Positions 1 through 7,451 of a DNA stretch of 35,342 nt are shown here, in pieces. The notes under the pieces were generated by a model, which worked only from the letters and a program-made list of their open reading frames with translations, was not told where the DNA came from and made no database searches. The stretch's first letter is position 1. Every line of letters starts with the position of its first letter. The position numbers and the translations under genes were made by a program. Origin of the DNA: GCA-2686295 sp964402995 (GTDB lineage Archaea > Nanobdellota > Nanobdellia > Woesearchaeales > GCA-2686295); assembly GCA_964402995.1 (NCBI GenBank), contig CAYOEA010000012.1, positions 1-35,342 of the forward strand, read 5' to 3'.

Positions 1-207
1 GAAAATTTTAAAGAAGAAATTTTGTAGTTTGCCACAGGTATTAACGCCAAGAATCAGAATTATAAATTTTTTGGGTGTTTGTCTAGTGAAAGATTAACAT
101 TTAAATACGTGGATTGATACTACTTCTAAACATAATGAATTAATAATCAGGACGCCCAAATATCAAATCCAACAAAAACAACATGTGTAAACTATTTATT
201 GGAAAGA

Positions 208-216
208 TTTATAAAT
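208..216 (+). promoter_or_regulatory. TATA box of the AAA+ operon
   Basis: TTTATAAAT lies 30 nt (upstream edge) before the ATG at 238. This spacing recurs at many genes of the window and fits a leaderless or nearly leaderless archaeal transcript. No Shine-Dalgarno precedes the ATG. Confidence 0.7.
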
Positions 217-237
217 AATTAGACTTTACTTTCGGTT

Positions 238-1737
238 ATGGTCAAAAAAAACTCTATTAAACTTTCTAAAAAACAGCTTGAATTCAATAAAATTCTAGAT
301 GAAATGAGCTTATCTCATCATGATAAAACTAATATTAAGTACTTAATAGGCTATTTTAATAATGAAAAGGATAAAGAATTGGCTAGTAGAAGTTATTTGT
401 TCCAAGGCGAACCTGGAGTTGGAAAATCCTTTCTAGCGGACAAAATAGTTTCTCTTATAAAAAAAGAGATATTGTATCTTGGTTTTTCAAAACCAGATAT
501 TCAAGGATTAAAATATTTTGAAGATATGGAACAATTGCTTCTTGCAATTGATAATAACAAAGAACAAATAATTTATCTTGATGATTTAAATTATATTTTT
601 AATAAAGAAAATTTTGGCGAAATTAGTTCGGAAGATAAACGATCTTTCTTAAAAATATTAAATACTGTTAAGAATCAAGCTAATAAAATATTTATTACAA
701 CGCTTAATGATTTAAATGAATTAGATGAACGAATGATTGATAGAGTTGAAGTTAAAATCCAATTTGATATTCCTAATGCGGACAGCAAAAAAACTTTTCT
801 AACACAAAAATTCAAGAAATATTTATCACCTAAAAAGATAGAAGTCTTAGCAACAAATTCAATAGGTTATAATTATAGAGACTTGCCAGAACTAATAAAA
901 CTAGCATACAGGTTCGATAATAAATTATCTGCAAATACACTCAAAGAAGCAGTTAAAACCTATAAACCAACTCAATTAATGGGTTTTGAAGTATTAACTC
1001 CTAATATAGATTTATCTTCTGTTATAGGTAATAAGAACGCTATAAATGCCATTAAAAGAATAAAGATGTCTTTTAAGAATAAATCTCTAAGTAAAGCATT
1101 AAACTTGAATAGAAATAACTTATTATTGTTTCATGGAACTGAAGGAACTGGTAAAAGTTATATGGCTCAAGCATTGGCAGGAGAACTAGAATACCCTTTA
1201 ATCAATGTTAGAGGTGGAGACTTGATGACCAATAATCCTTTTAGCAATATTGATCGTATTGTTGGTTTATCAAAAAGATATAAACAATGCGTTATATTCA
1301 TAGATGAAATTGATAAGCTGATAGGGTCCACTGGATTTCAAGATAATTTCTTAATAGGAGAACTTCAAAGACAAATAGAAGGTGCTGGTAAAGAGAAAGT
1401 TGAAGCAATCTTTATTTTAGCAATGAATAATCCTTCTAGATTTGGATCTTCCTTTAGAAGTAGATTTAGAGAAATAGAATTTAAAACACCTGAATATGAA
1501 GACAGATTGCAATTCTGCGAATTAAAAAAACAAGTTGTAAAAAAAGAAATGAAACTTGAAGTAGATGAAAAAGTTGCAGCAACACATACCAAAGGAATGA
1601 GTTTTAGGGAATTAGAGAATTATTGGAATGAATTAGCATTCAGGCATTTAGAAGGAGAAAGAATAGATGAACAAATGCTTAGAAAAATAGGTCAAGAATT
1701 ATCAAATAAAACAATTGTTGAGGGGATGTTTGGATGA
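238..1737 (+). CDS. Tandem AAA+ ATPase (two AAA modules)
   Basis: Predicted soluble 499-aa ATPase with two AAA+ modules and no recognisable N-terminal adaptor domain. Module 1 has Walker A GEPGVGKS (57-64), Walker B IIYLDD (111-116) and a sensor-1 Asn near 157. Module 2 has Walker A GTEGTGKS (300-307), Walker B FIDEID (344-349), sensor-1 AMNN (365-368) and an arginine-finger-like SRFR (378-381). Module 2 is the more canonical Cdc48/FtsH-like one; module 1 has D-D instead of D-E in Walker B and may hydrolyse poorly. It is the first gene of a tight operon: its stop overlaps the next start by 4 nt (ATGA). Double-ring AAA+ proteins usually remodel or unfold proteins, but no protease partner is visible, so the substrate is unknown. 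The start is supported by the TATA box 30 nt upstream. Confidence 0.85.
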   Translation: MVKKNSIKLSKKQLEFNKILDEMSLSHHDKTNIKYLIGYFNNEKDKELASRSYLFQGEPGVGKSFLADKIVSLIKKEILYLGFSKPDIQGLKYFEDMEQLLLAIDNNKEQIIYLDDLNYIFNKENFGEISSEDKRSFLKILNTVKNQANKIFITTLNDLNELDERMIDRVEVKIQFDIPNADSKKTFLTQKFKKYLSPKKIEVLATNSIGYNYRDLPELIKLAYRFDNKLSANTLKEAVKTYKPTQLMGFEVLTPNIDLSSVIGNKNAINAIKRIKMSFKNKSLSKALNLNRNNLLLFHGTEGTGKSYMAQALAGELEYPLINVRGGDLMTNNPFSNIDRIVGLSKRYKQCVIFIDEIDKLIGSTGFQDNFLIGELQRQIEGAGKEKVEAIFILAMNNPSRFGSSFRSRFREIEFKTPEYEDRLQFCELKKQVVKKEMKLEVDEKVAATHTKGMSFRELENYWNELAFRHLEGERIDEQMLRKIGQELSNKTIVEGMFG

Positions 1738-2045
1738 AAAAAATATTATTTGTATGTAATCAAGGACAAAACAGAAGTCCAACAGCTGCAAAGCTGTTCT
1801 CTAAAAAATATGAAACAGATTATACTGGAATATATTCTGATGAAAAGATAAAAGATAAATTAATCTGGGCTGATGAAATAGTATGCATGGAAAGCAGTCA
1901 TAGAAAGTTTATTGCAGAAGAATATCCAAGAGAATACATGATGAAGAAAATAATCACGTTAGAAATTCCCGATATATACAAGACTGATCAAGAAGAACTA
2001 ATTGAATTACTAAAAAAACAGGTTAAAATAAAATGTGTATTGTAG
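1734..2045 (+). CDS. Small phosphotyrosine-phosphatase-like protein
   Basis: The 103-aa protein begins with the low-molecular-weight phosphatase P-loop: C8 and R14 in VCNQGQNRSPTAA form the C-X5-R signature, followed by Ser. A later IPD (about 73-75) could supply the general-acid Asp. It is shorter than classical LMW-PTPs (about 150 aa) and closer in size to the short predicted tyrosine phosphatases of COG4551. The ATG overlaps the TGA of the AAA+ gene, so the two are translationally coupled. The tail overlaps the next gene by 13 nt in another frame. Phosphatase chemistry is inferred from the motif. The substrate is unknown and an arsenate-reductase-like role cannot be excluded. Confidence 0.7.
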   Translation: MKKILFVCNQGQNRSPTAAKLFSKKYETDYTGIYSDEKIKDKLIWADEIVCMESSHRKFIAEEYPREYMMKKIITLEIPDIYKTDQEELIELLKKQVKIKCVL

Positions 2046-2794
2046 GTTGCGCTCCAAAATTGAAATTATCTGATGATATTAGTCTTATTTGCAAATGTGA
2101 AAAAGAATTTGAAGATTTAAAGAATGATAAGGATTACTTGATGGAAGAAACTATTTTTCCAGTAATGTTTAATCCTAAAGAAATAGTTGAATTTGGAAGA
2201 AAATATCATTATAAGACTAGAAGTAAAATTCTGAAAGCACAATATTTGAAAATAAATAGTTGGACTAAAGAATTTGTAAAAGACCTTAAATTGTTGAAAA
2301 ACACTCATTTATTTCAAGGAACAATGGTTACAGCAGAAGGAACTGCTAAATCGCCTAAAGCAATAGAAAAGTTCTTACAAGTACTTCAAATGAATATTTA
2401 TTCTGAAAGAACACCTTATCAATTAAAACAAGAAGGAAGTGCAAGACCATTTGGTTTTAGTCTATTAAAGAAAGGAAAAGATGATTTTGTGATAAAAATA
2501 ATATTGGTGTTTGCACATAATAGAAATCTTAAAAGTTACTTGTATAGTTTTCCATATAAAGGACACTCATATTTCTTCTCACCAGCATTAACAAAAAAAT
2601 ATTTAAAGCAAAATAAGGATTTAAAACCAATAGATAAAAGAGAGGGATTTAAGACTATTTATCTTGAAACAGAAGAAGATATACCTAACTTAAAGAACAT
2701 GAAGAAAACAGTGTTTCTGGCTCGGGAAAGAGGATTATTAAAGACTGTTGTTGAAAAGGATAGAAGAATAATTGGTGTTGGATTAATTGTTTAG
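2033..2794 (+). CDS. Unknown protein, third gene of the AAA+ operon
   Basis: 253 aa, not recognised. It is a mixed alpha/beta, Lys-rich, soluble-looking protein with four cysteines in its first 24 residues (C2, C6, C21, C23) and aromatic patches later (YLYSFPYKGHSYFF, about 175-188). There is no signal peptide or clear membrane segment. The ATG at 2033 lies inside the end of the phosphatase-like gene (13-nt overlap), which supports operon membership. A later start such as the Met near residue 37 is possible, because the first residues could be a chance extension. Gene order suggests it works with the AAA+ ATPase and the phosphatase-like protein. Confidence 0.6.
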   Translation: MCIVGCAPKLKLSDDISLICKCEKEFEDLKNDKDYLMEETIFPVMFNPKEIVEFGRKYHYKTRSKILKAQYLKINSWTKEFVKDLKLLKNTHLFQGTMVTAEGTAKSPKAIEKFLQVLQMNIYSERTPYQLKQEGSARPFGFSLLKKGKDDFVIKIILVFAHNRNLKSYLYSFPYKGHSYFFSPALTKKYLKQNKDLKPIDKREGFKTIYLETEEDIPNLKNMKKTVFLARERGLLKTVVEKDRRIIGVGLIV

Positions 2795-2797
2795 AGA

Positions 2798-2806
2798 TTT
2801 ATAAAC
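2798..2806 (+). promoter_or_regulatory. TATA box of the 36-aa membrane protein
   Basis: TTTATAAAC sits directly after the stop of the preceding gene and 27 nt before the ATG at 2825. It is the same arrangement as at the leaderless genes nearby. Confidence 0.6.
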
Positions 2807-2824
2807 AAAATTATTCAAATAAAA

Positions 2825-2935
2825 ATGGACGAACCATCATTTAAAGATATAATAATACTTTTGTTATTGGTAGCTGTGTTTAATGTTTTCGGATTACTAT
2901 TTTTTATGTTTGTACTTCACCGTGATAAATGGTAA
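2825..2935 (+). CDS. 36-aa single-span membrane protein
   Basis: A short frame (ATG 2825, TAA 2933-2935) encodes an acidic N-terminus (MDEPSFKD), one strongly hydrophobic stretch of about 23 residues (roughly 9-31) and a basic tail (HRDKW). A well-placed TATA box lies 27 nt upstream, which is the main reason to call it a gene. There is no similarity I recognise. By the positive-inside rule the C-terminus would face the cytoplasm. It could be a small membrane effector or toxin of the surrounding accessory block, but nothing in the sequence proves this. Confidence 0.5.
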   Translation: MDEPSFKDIIILLLLVAVFNVFGLLFFMFVLHRDKW

Positions 2936-3252
2936 CTAGGATTAATTATATTTTTTGCATATTTAGTTGTTTTTTATAATATTCAGTCTTTAAAATATAT
3001 GAACATTCTTTTTTAACGAACTTAGCGGTTAGTATTGTTTGATTATGATTTTTTGTTCCATAATTATAACCATTGATATTTCTGATCAGAATGATTTAGT
3101 TATTTATTTTTAATTATTTAAATAATCTTGATTTTTCACTTTTTAGACGACAAAATAATTATTTTAACTAAATATTATTTCTAAAAAACGATACATTTAA
3201 ATAAGATGCTACACAATACGAATTATAAAAATGATTTTGTGGAGGAATTAGA
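2936..3252. other. AT-rich intergenic region
   Basis: About 317 nt without a convincing gene. It holds a TATA-like CATTTAAATAAG near 3194-3204 for the GHKL gene and its ribosome-binding site at the end. On the minus strand a 49-codon open stretch (about 2946-3095) lacks a start codon; its composition is protein-like, so it could be a decayed gene fragment. Confidence 0.4.
3241..3245 (+). promoter_or_regulatory. Shine-Dalgarno of the GHKL ATPase
   Basis: GGAGG, 7 nt before the ATG at 3253. This is one of the few genes in the block with a strong ribosome-binding site; most neighbours look leaderless. It fixes the start codon. Confidence 0.75.
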
Positions 3253-4881
3253 ATGGAAAAAAAACACTTTGGAATCACACCTGAAAGAAAAGTTTATGGA
3301 GTTCTAAGTCATGTTGGTTACTCTTTAAAAGACTCAATAGCTGAATTAATAGATAATTCTATAGATGGACGAATGGCTAAAAAACCATTAAAAATCGAAA
3401 TAGTTTATGATAAGCAAAAAAATTCTTTAACTATCAGTGACAATGGTACAGGTATACCTGAGAAAGATTTAAGAAATGCTTTAACTCTTGCTGCAACAAA
3501 AAAGAATCAGTCTAATGTAAAACAATTAGGGTTTTTTGGTATTGGACTAAAAAGTGCTGCATTGAGTATGGGGGATACTTTTGAAGTAATAACTAAACAA
3601 ATTAACTCAACACAACAATATTCTTTTGAGTTTGACAGAAAAGAGTTTGAACTTCATGGTGATTGGGAAAGTCACCCTTATAATGTTGATGAGGGGCATC
3701 CTGTAAGCGAGCATGGAACAAAAATTATAATTACTAATCTGAAACCAAACTTAATCTCTGGACCTAAATTGACTCGATTAATGGATTCGTTTTCTATGAG
3801 ATATGAACAGTTTTTCCAAACTGAGAATGTTGAATTATGGATTCAAGGAGACCTTTGTGAATTAATTGAGCCTAAATATTTAATGCATGAACATATTTCG
3901 CTAAAAACCAAGTATGGAGTAATTGAAGCGAGTTTGGGTTTAAATGCAAAACGATCTGCTAAAGGCGCAGAGCATGGTTTTCATTTATATAAAGAAGGAC
4001 GATTGATAAATTCATTTTCGAAATTGGGAATGGGTGGCGGGCATGTAGAGAAATCACTTTTAACTGGTGCCATAAATCTTGATTTTGTTCCTGTTGTATT
4101 TAACAAATCCACTTTTATAGTTGATAGTCCTGAATATTTAGAAGCTGATGAAACATTAACTAAATACTTAAAACCTATGTGGGCTTTTTTCTCTACAAGA
4201 TATATAAAGAAAAAATCAAATATAATTGAGGCTATATTCAAAGAACAAGATAAAACTGGTAAAATTCTGAATTTTAGCGAGTATAAAAAATATGTTGTTG
4301 AATATTCTGGTAGAGCTTCAATTGATTCCGAATCAAAATTAGAACAGCTTAAGACTTCAATAAATTCAACTTCTTTTTCTGAACAACATAAACAGATTCA
4401 AACTGGTGAATTATTTCCAGTAAATGCAGAATCTGGGAAAATAATTAAATCAGATATTTTTAAAGCAATAAAAGGTGCGAGAGAATTAGAAGATGAAATT
4501 AATACAACTATAAAAAAAACAGATATTGTTTTAGGTGTTACGGAAGATTTATTCTTAGAGCAGAAAAAACAATTTTTTAAAGTTAGAAAACAAGCATTTT
4601 TTTTTAAATATTTGTTTGTTAAAAGTAATAATAATTACTTTTTAGATTATGATTTTAAGGATGAGGAGTTAACAATCCTAATAAACATGAACTTTCCACT
4701 TTTTGAACAAAACCTAAAAGACAGTAAATTCTTTGTAATGAAGTTGATATCTGATGTGATTGCATCGTTTATTAATAAAGAACTTTCATCAGAAAACGTG
4801 ACTGATTGTGATCTGATACGTGATCATATTTTAAAATTAATAACTAAGGGTGTTATGAAGTCTCAAATGGATAAGTTATGA
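3253..4881 (+). CDS. GHKL (MORC/HSP90-type) ATPase
   Basis: 542-aa protein with an N-terminal GHKL ATP-binding fold: N-box with E31 and N35 (AELIDNSID), G1 box DNGTG (63-67), G2 box GFFGIGLKSAA (93-103), and a GTKIIITNL strand resembling the G3 region near 155. About 250 helical residues follow, with no membrane segment or histidine-kinase dimerisation motif. The architecture fits the prokaryotic MORC/MutL-like ATPases that are reported to associate with restriction-modification systems. The next gene encodes a zinc-ribbon protein, and the DpnII-like cluster follows. Such ATPases act as ATP-gated dimeric clamps, usually on DNA; a DNA role here is inference. The start is set by a GGAGG 7 nt upstream. 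Confidence 0.8.
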   Translation: MEKKHFGITPERKVYGVLSHVGYSLKDSIAELIDNSIDGRMAKKPLKIEIVYDKQKNSLTISDNGTGIPEKDLRNALTLAATKKNQSNVKQLGFFGIGLKSAALSMGDTFEVITKQINSTQQYSFEFDRKEFELHGDWESHPYNVDEGHPVSEHGTKIIITNLKPNLISGPKLTRLMDSFSMRYEQFFQTENVELWIQGDLCELIEPKYLMHEHISLKTKYGVIEASLGLNAKRSAKGAEHGFHLYKEGRLINSFSKLGMGGGHVEKSLLTGAINLDFVPVVFNKSTFIVDSPEYLEADETLTKYLKPMWAFFSTRYIKKKSNIIEAIFKEQDKTGKILNFSEYKKYVVEYSGRASIDSESKLEQLKTSINSTSFSEQHKQIQTGELFPVNAESGKIIKSDIFKAIKGARELEDEINTTIKKTDIVLGVTEDLFLEQKKQFFKVRKQAFFFKYLFVKSNNNYFLDYDFKDEELTILINMNFPLFEQNLKDSKFFVMKLISDVIASFINKELSSENVTDCDLIRDHILKLITKGVMKSQMDKL

Positions 4882-4979
4882 TGTAAAGATTTATATTTAA
4901 GAAATAATATGATATATATATTGGTTAAAATAAATACTTGTCAAAAGAAGAATAACTTAAAAAAAAGTTTGTGGTAGTA

Positions 4980-7160
4980 ATGGCTAATTTAATTAAATCA
5001 TTAAAGAAAAAATTAAGACTTATAGTTGATGATGTTTCAACAAGATTGGAGAATGAAATTCCAATTCCTCTTCCATCAAAAAAGATATCTGGTGGAGAAG
5101 AAGTTCTTAAATCAGATTTAGAAGTAAAAACTAAAAGACTAATTTCAAAGATTAAAAAAACTAACGAAAACACTAAAAAAGTTAAGAAAGTTAAGAAAGT
5201 TAAGAAAGTTAAGAAAGGTGAGAAAGGTGAGAAAGGTGAGAAAGCTGTTAAAAAAATAAAACCAGTTAATAAACCGCCAAAATTAGAATATAAACCTAAA
5301 TTAACAGTTGAAATACCTGTAGAACATTTATCATTATCTAAAGAAGAACATGGTGATGTAATAAAAGATACACTTCTAAATGAACTAACAAGCGCAGAAG
5401 AATTATATGGTCAATTAATTGGTAAAGTAAGTGAAAGAAAACTTGGTTCATTAAGATTAAAAATTGATTCTTTAAGATCTAAACTAAGAGAAGATATGAT
5501 TGATCATGTGGAAATGCACGAAGAAAAAGAATATGTTGATTTAGACTATGTACATCCAGAAGAAAAACCTTCACTTAATTCAAATATTAATTCTAATAAA
5601 AGTACTAAACATGATACTATAGAGATTGTTTTAACACAAGGTTCATTGGATCATAGCTATCTTATAATTCCAAAAGGATTTTTCCCTGAAAAATATTATG
5701 GCGGTTCTAATGCCTCTTCATTAGGTGAACCGATTTGTTTTCTGTTTAATGATAATAAGACTTTTTATTCTGATTATGATTCAACAAAAGGATTTCTAAG
5801 AAATAGAACTGCGGTGAAAAGTTTTTTTAAGAAAAATGGACTGAAATTAAATTCAAGTGTTTATGTTAGTAAATTAGCTGAAGGAAAATATTTATTAAAC
5901 GTGGATCCTAAAATTCCTTATATAAAAAACAAGAATATTAATTCTATATCAAAACAAATACCTAAAACAAAACAACATTCTTATGATGAAATAAAAGATT
6001 CTTTAATCATATTCAATAGAGTAAAAAATTTCTTAGAAGAACATGAAGGCACCTATAGTCTTGATTACTTATTTAATAAATTAAAAATTCAAAGAACAGA
6101 TATATTAGTTAATGAGGTGGACCAAAGACTTCGAAAAGATGAACGAATAGCATGGGTGGGTAACGCTATTAGAATATATAAATTTAAATCAAGTAAAAGA
6201 TCTAACCAAGTATTACCTACAGTTAATATTCCTGAAGCATTATTTTCAAAAGAAGATTGCATCAAAGCAATAAATGTAATTGAAGAAAATAACTTAATTT
6301 CTAAATATAAAAATCTAGAAGTTCATTTCAAAGGTTATGCTTATTCAGGAAAGCAAATATTGGAAATTGCTCATAAACTAAAATCCATACCATGGAGAAA
6401 AAAGTCCACACTTGAATGTAATTCGTTTCTTAGAAAATTAGGTTTTAAAATAGTGGATGTCTATTCTAGGAATTTTACATCTGAGAAAAAAGACTCATCT
6501 GTTATTATATTAAATGATGAATCTAATAAAAAAAATACGATCGATGATCTAGATAATATTAAATTAACTGATAATGATAATATAGTTGGTAAATGTCCAA
6601 CTTGTAAAGATGATTTAATTATAAAAGTCAGTCGTTTTGGAAGATATCTTTCTTGTGGTAATTGTATAACTGTTTCAACTTTTAAGAAGGGCCATATTGT
6701 ATCAACAAATTATGTGTGTGAAGAATGCACATATCCCTTAATAGATTTAATTTTTAAAGGGAGTAATAAAAAAAGATTGTGTGTTAATATTAATTGTAAG
6801 ACTAACCAAATTGGTGTAGGTGAAGCATGTCCTAAATGTAAAAAAGGTAAATTGAAGTTAAGGGTTTCTATGTATGGCGCATTTTTGGGTTGTGATAAAT
6901 ATCCTTCTTGTAGTTATCATATAAATACTCTTTCAGATATAAAAAAGGACATTTCTAATGAAATCAAGTCTGATATTGTTGATGTTAATTCTTCAATCAA
7001 AGAAACTGATGATAGTTTCACACCATCTTGTGGTGATGAGAATAGTTATATGTGTTTATCTTGTAATCATAAATGGAACCTGAAAAAGTTTTTTGGAATG
7101 CCTCCTTCTTGTTCAAAATGTGGTTCAGTTAACATTGAACAAATAAAACCTTTAGAATAA
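4980..7160 (+). CDS. Large zinc-ribbon protein with Lys-rich repeat
   Basis: About 726 aa from the ATG at 4980 (an in-frame GTG at 4971 would add three residues). The N-terminus is basic. A low-complexity tract at about 68-88 is encoded by a 9-nt tandem repeat (VKK x4, then GEK x3). The middle has no family I can name; residues about 340-405 could be a winged helix. The C-terminal 190 residues carry four Cys4 zinc-ribbon-like units: CPTC/CGNC near 540, CEEC/CVNINC near 580-610, CPKC/CDKYPSC near 620-645, CLSC/CSKC near 693-717. Units 1 and 3 resemble the C-terminal zinc fingers of topoisomerase I (RFGRYLSC, YGAFLGC), but no topoisomerase catalytic core is present. It is probably nucleic-acid binding and likely a partner of the GHKL ATPase just upstream. 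Confidence 0.7.
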   Translation: MANLIKSLKKKLRLIVDDVSTRLENEIPIPLPSKKISGGEEVLKSDLEVKTKRLISKIKKTNENTKKVKKVKKVKKVKKGEKGEKGEKAVKKIKPVNKPPKLEYKPKLTVEIPVEHLSLSKEEHGDVIKDTLLNELTSAEELYGQLIGKVSERKLGSLRLKIDSLRSKLREDMIDHVEMHEEKEYVDLDYVHPEEKPSLNSNINSNKSTKHDTIEIVLTQGSLDHSYLIIPKGFFPEKYYGGSNASSLGEPICFLFNDNKTFYSDYDSTKGFLRNRTAVKSFFKKNGLKLNSSVYVSKLAEGKYLLNVDPKIPYIKNKNINSISKQIPKTKQHSYDEIKDSLIIFNRVKNFLEEHEGTYSLDYLFNKLKIQRTDILVNEVDQRLRKDERIAWVGNAIRIYKFKSSKRSNQVLPTVNIPEALFSKEDCIKAINVIEENNLISKYKNLEVHFKGYAYSGKQILEIAHKLKSIPWRKKSTLECNSFLRKLGFKIVDVYSRNFTSEKKDSSVIILNDESNKKNTIDDLDNIKLTDNDNIVGKCPTCKDDLIIKVSRFGRYLSCGNCITVSTFKKGHIVSTNYVCEECTYPLIDLIFKGSNKKRLCVNINCKTNQIGVGEACPKCKKGKLKLRVSMYGAFLGCDKYPSCSYHINTLSDIKKDISNEIKSDIVDVNSSIKETDDSFTPSCGDENSYMCLSCNHKWNLKKFFGMPPSCSKCGSVNIEQIKPLE
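5181..5243 (+). repeat. 9-nt tandem repeat, 7 units
   Basis: Four copies of GTTAAGAAA are followed by three of GGTGAGAAA, in frame inside the zinc-ribbon protein gene. Copy-number change by slippage would keep the frame and alter the length of a basic linker. Confidence 0.9.
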
Positions 7161-7219
7161 AGCATATTTCTTGTTTAAATAAAAACAATTAAAAAGACTT
7201 ATTCATTTAATATTTCAAA

Positions 7220-7393
7220 ATGGGTACTGGAAGAAAATTGCCAAAAAGGCACACATATAAGAAAGAATCAAAGAGCGATGGAAATACTAATAAGTTCCCA
7301 AATTGTATAGGAACTTATCCAGACTGTAAAGATTATACTCCTGAAATGAGTATAGATGACAGACCTGAATGTAGAACTTGTCCTTTCAAATAA
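7220..7393 (+). CDS. 57-aa four-cysteine protein
   Basis: A short frame (ATG 7220, TAA 7391-7393) encodes a basic N-terminus (MGTGRKLPKRH) and a C-terminal half with C29-X6-C36 and C51-X2-C54, ending CRTCPFK. The cysteine pattern suggests a small metal-binding (zinc-ribbon-like) protein. ATTAAAAAG about 30 nt upstream could be a TATA box. It lies between the GHKL/zinc-ribbon pair and the restriction-modification fusion, all in the same direction. I do not recognise a family. The coding call rests on the ordered cysteines and the charge pattern. Confidence 0.55.
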   Translation: MGTGRKLPKRHTYKKESKSDGNTNKFPNCIGTYPDCKDYTPEMSIDDRPECRTCPFK

Positions 7394-7421
7394 ACCATTT
7401 TAGTTTTTGTATGTGCAATAA

Positions 7422-7431
7422 CTTTATATAA
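7422..7431 (+). promoter_or_regulatory. TATA box of the Dam-DpnII fusion
   Basis: CTTTATATAA, 30 nt (upstream edge) before the ATG at 7452. It indicates an own, leaderless transcript for the fusion gene. Confidence 0.65.
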
Positions 7432-7451
7432 TACTTGAATGTTATATTTAT

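Noticed and set aside
1..27. Possible 3' end of an upstream plus-strand gene (eight codons before TAG)
   Set aside because: It is too short to distinguish from chance; another frame stays open further without support.
4980..7160. Topoisomerase I
   Set aside because: Only the C-terminal zinc ribbons resemble it. There is no TOPRIM motif or active-site Tyr region.
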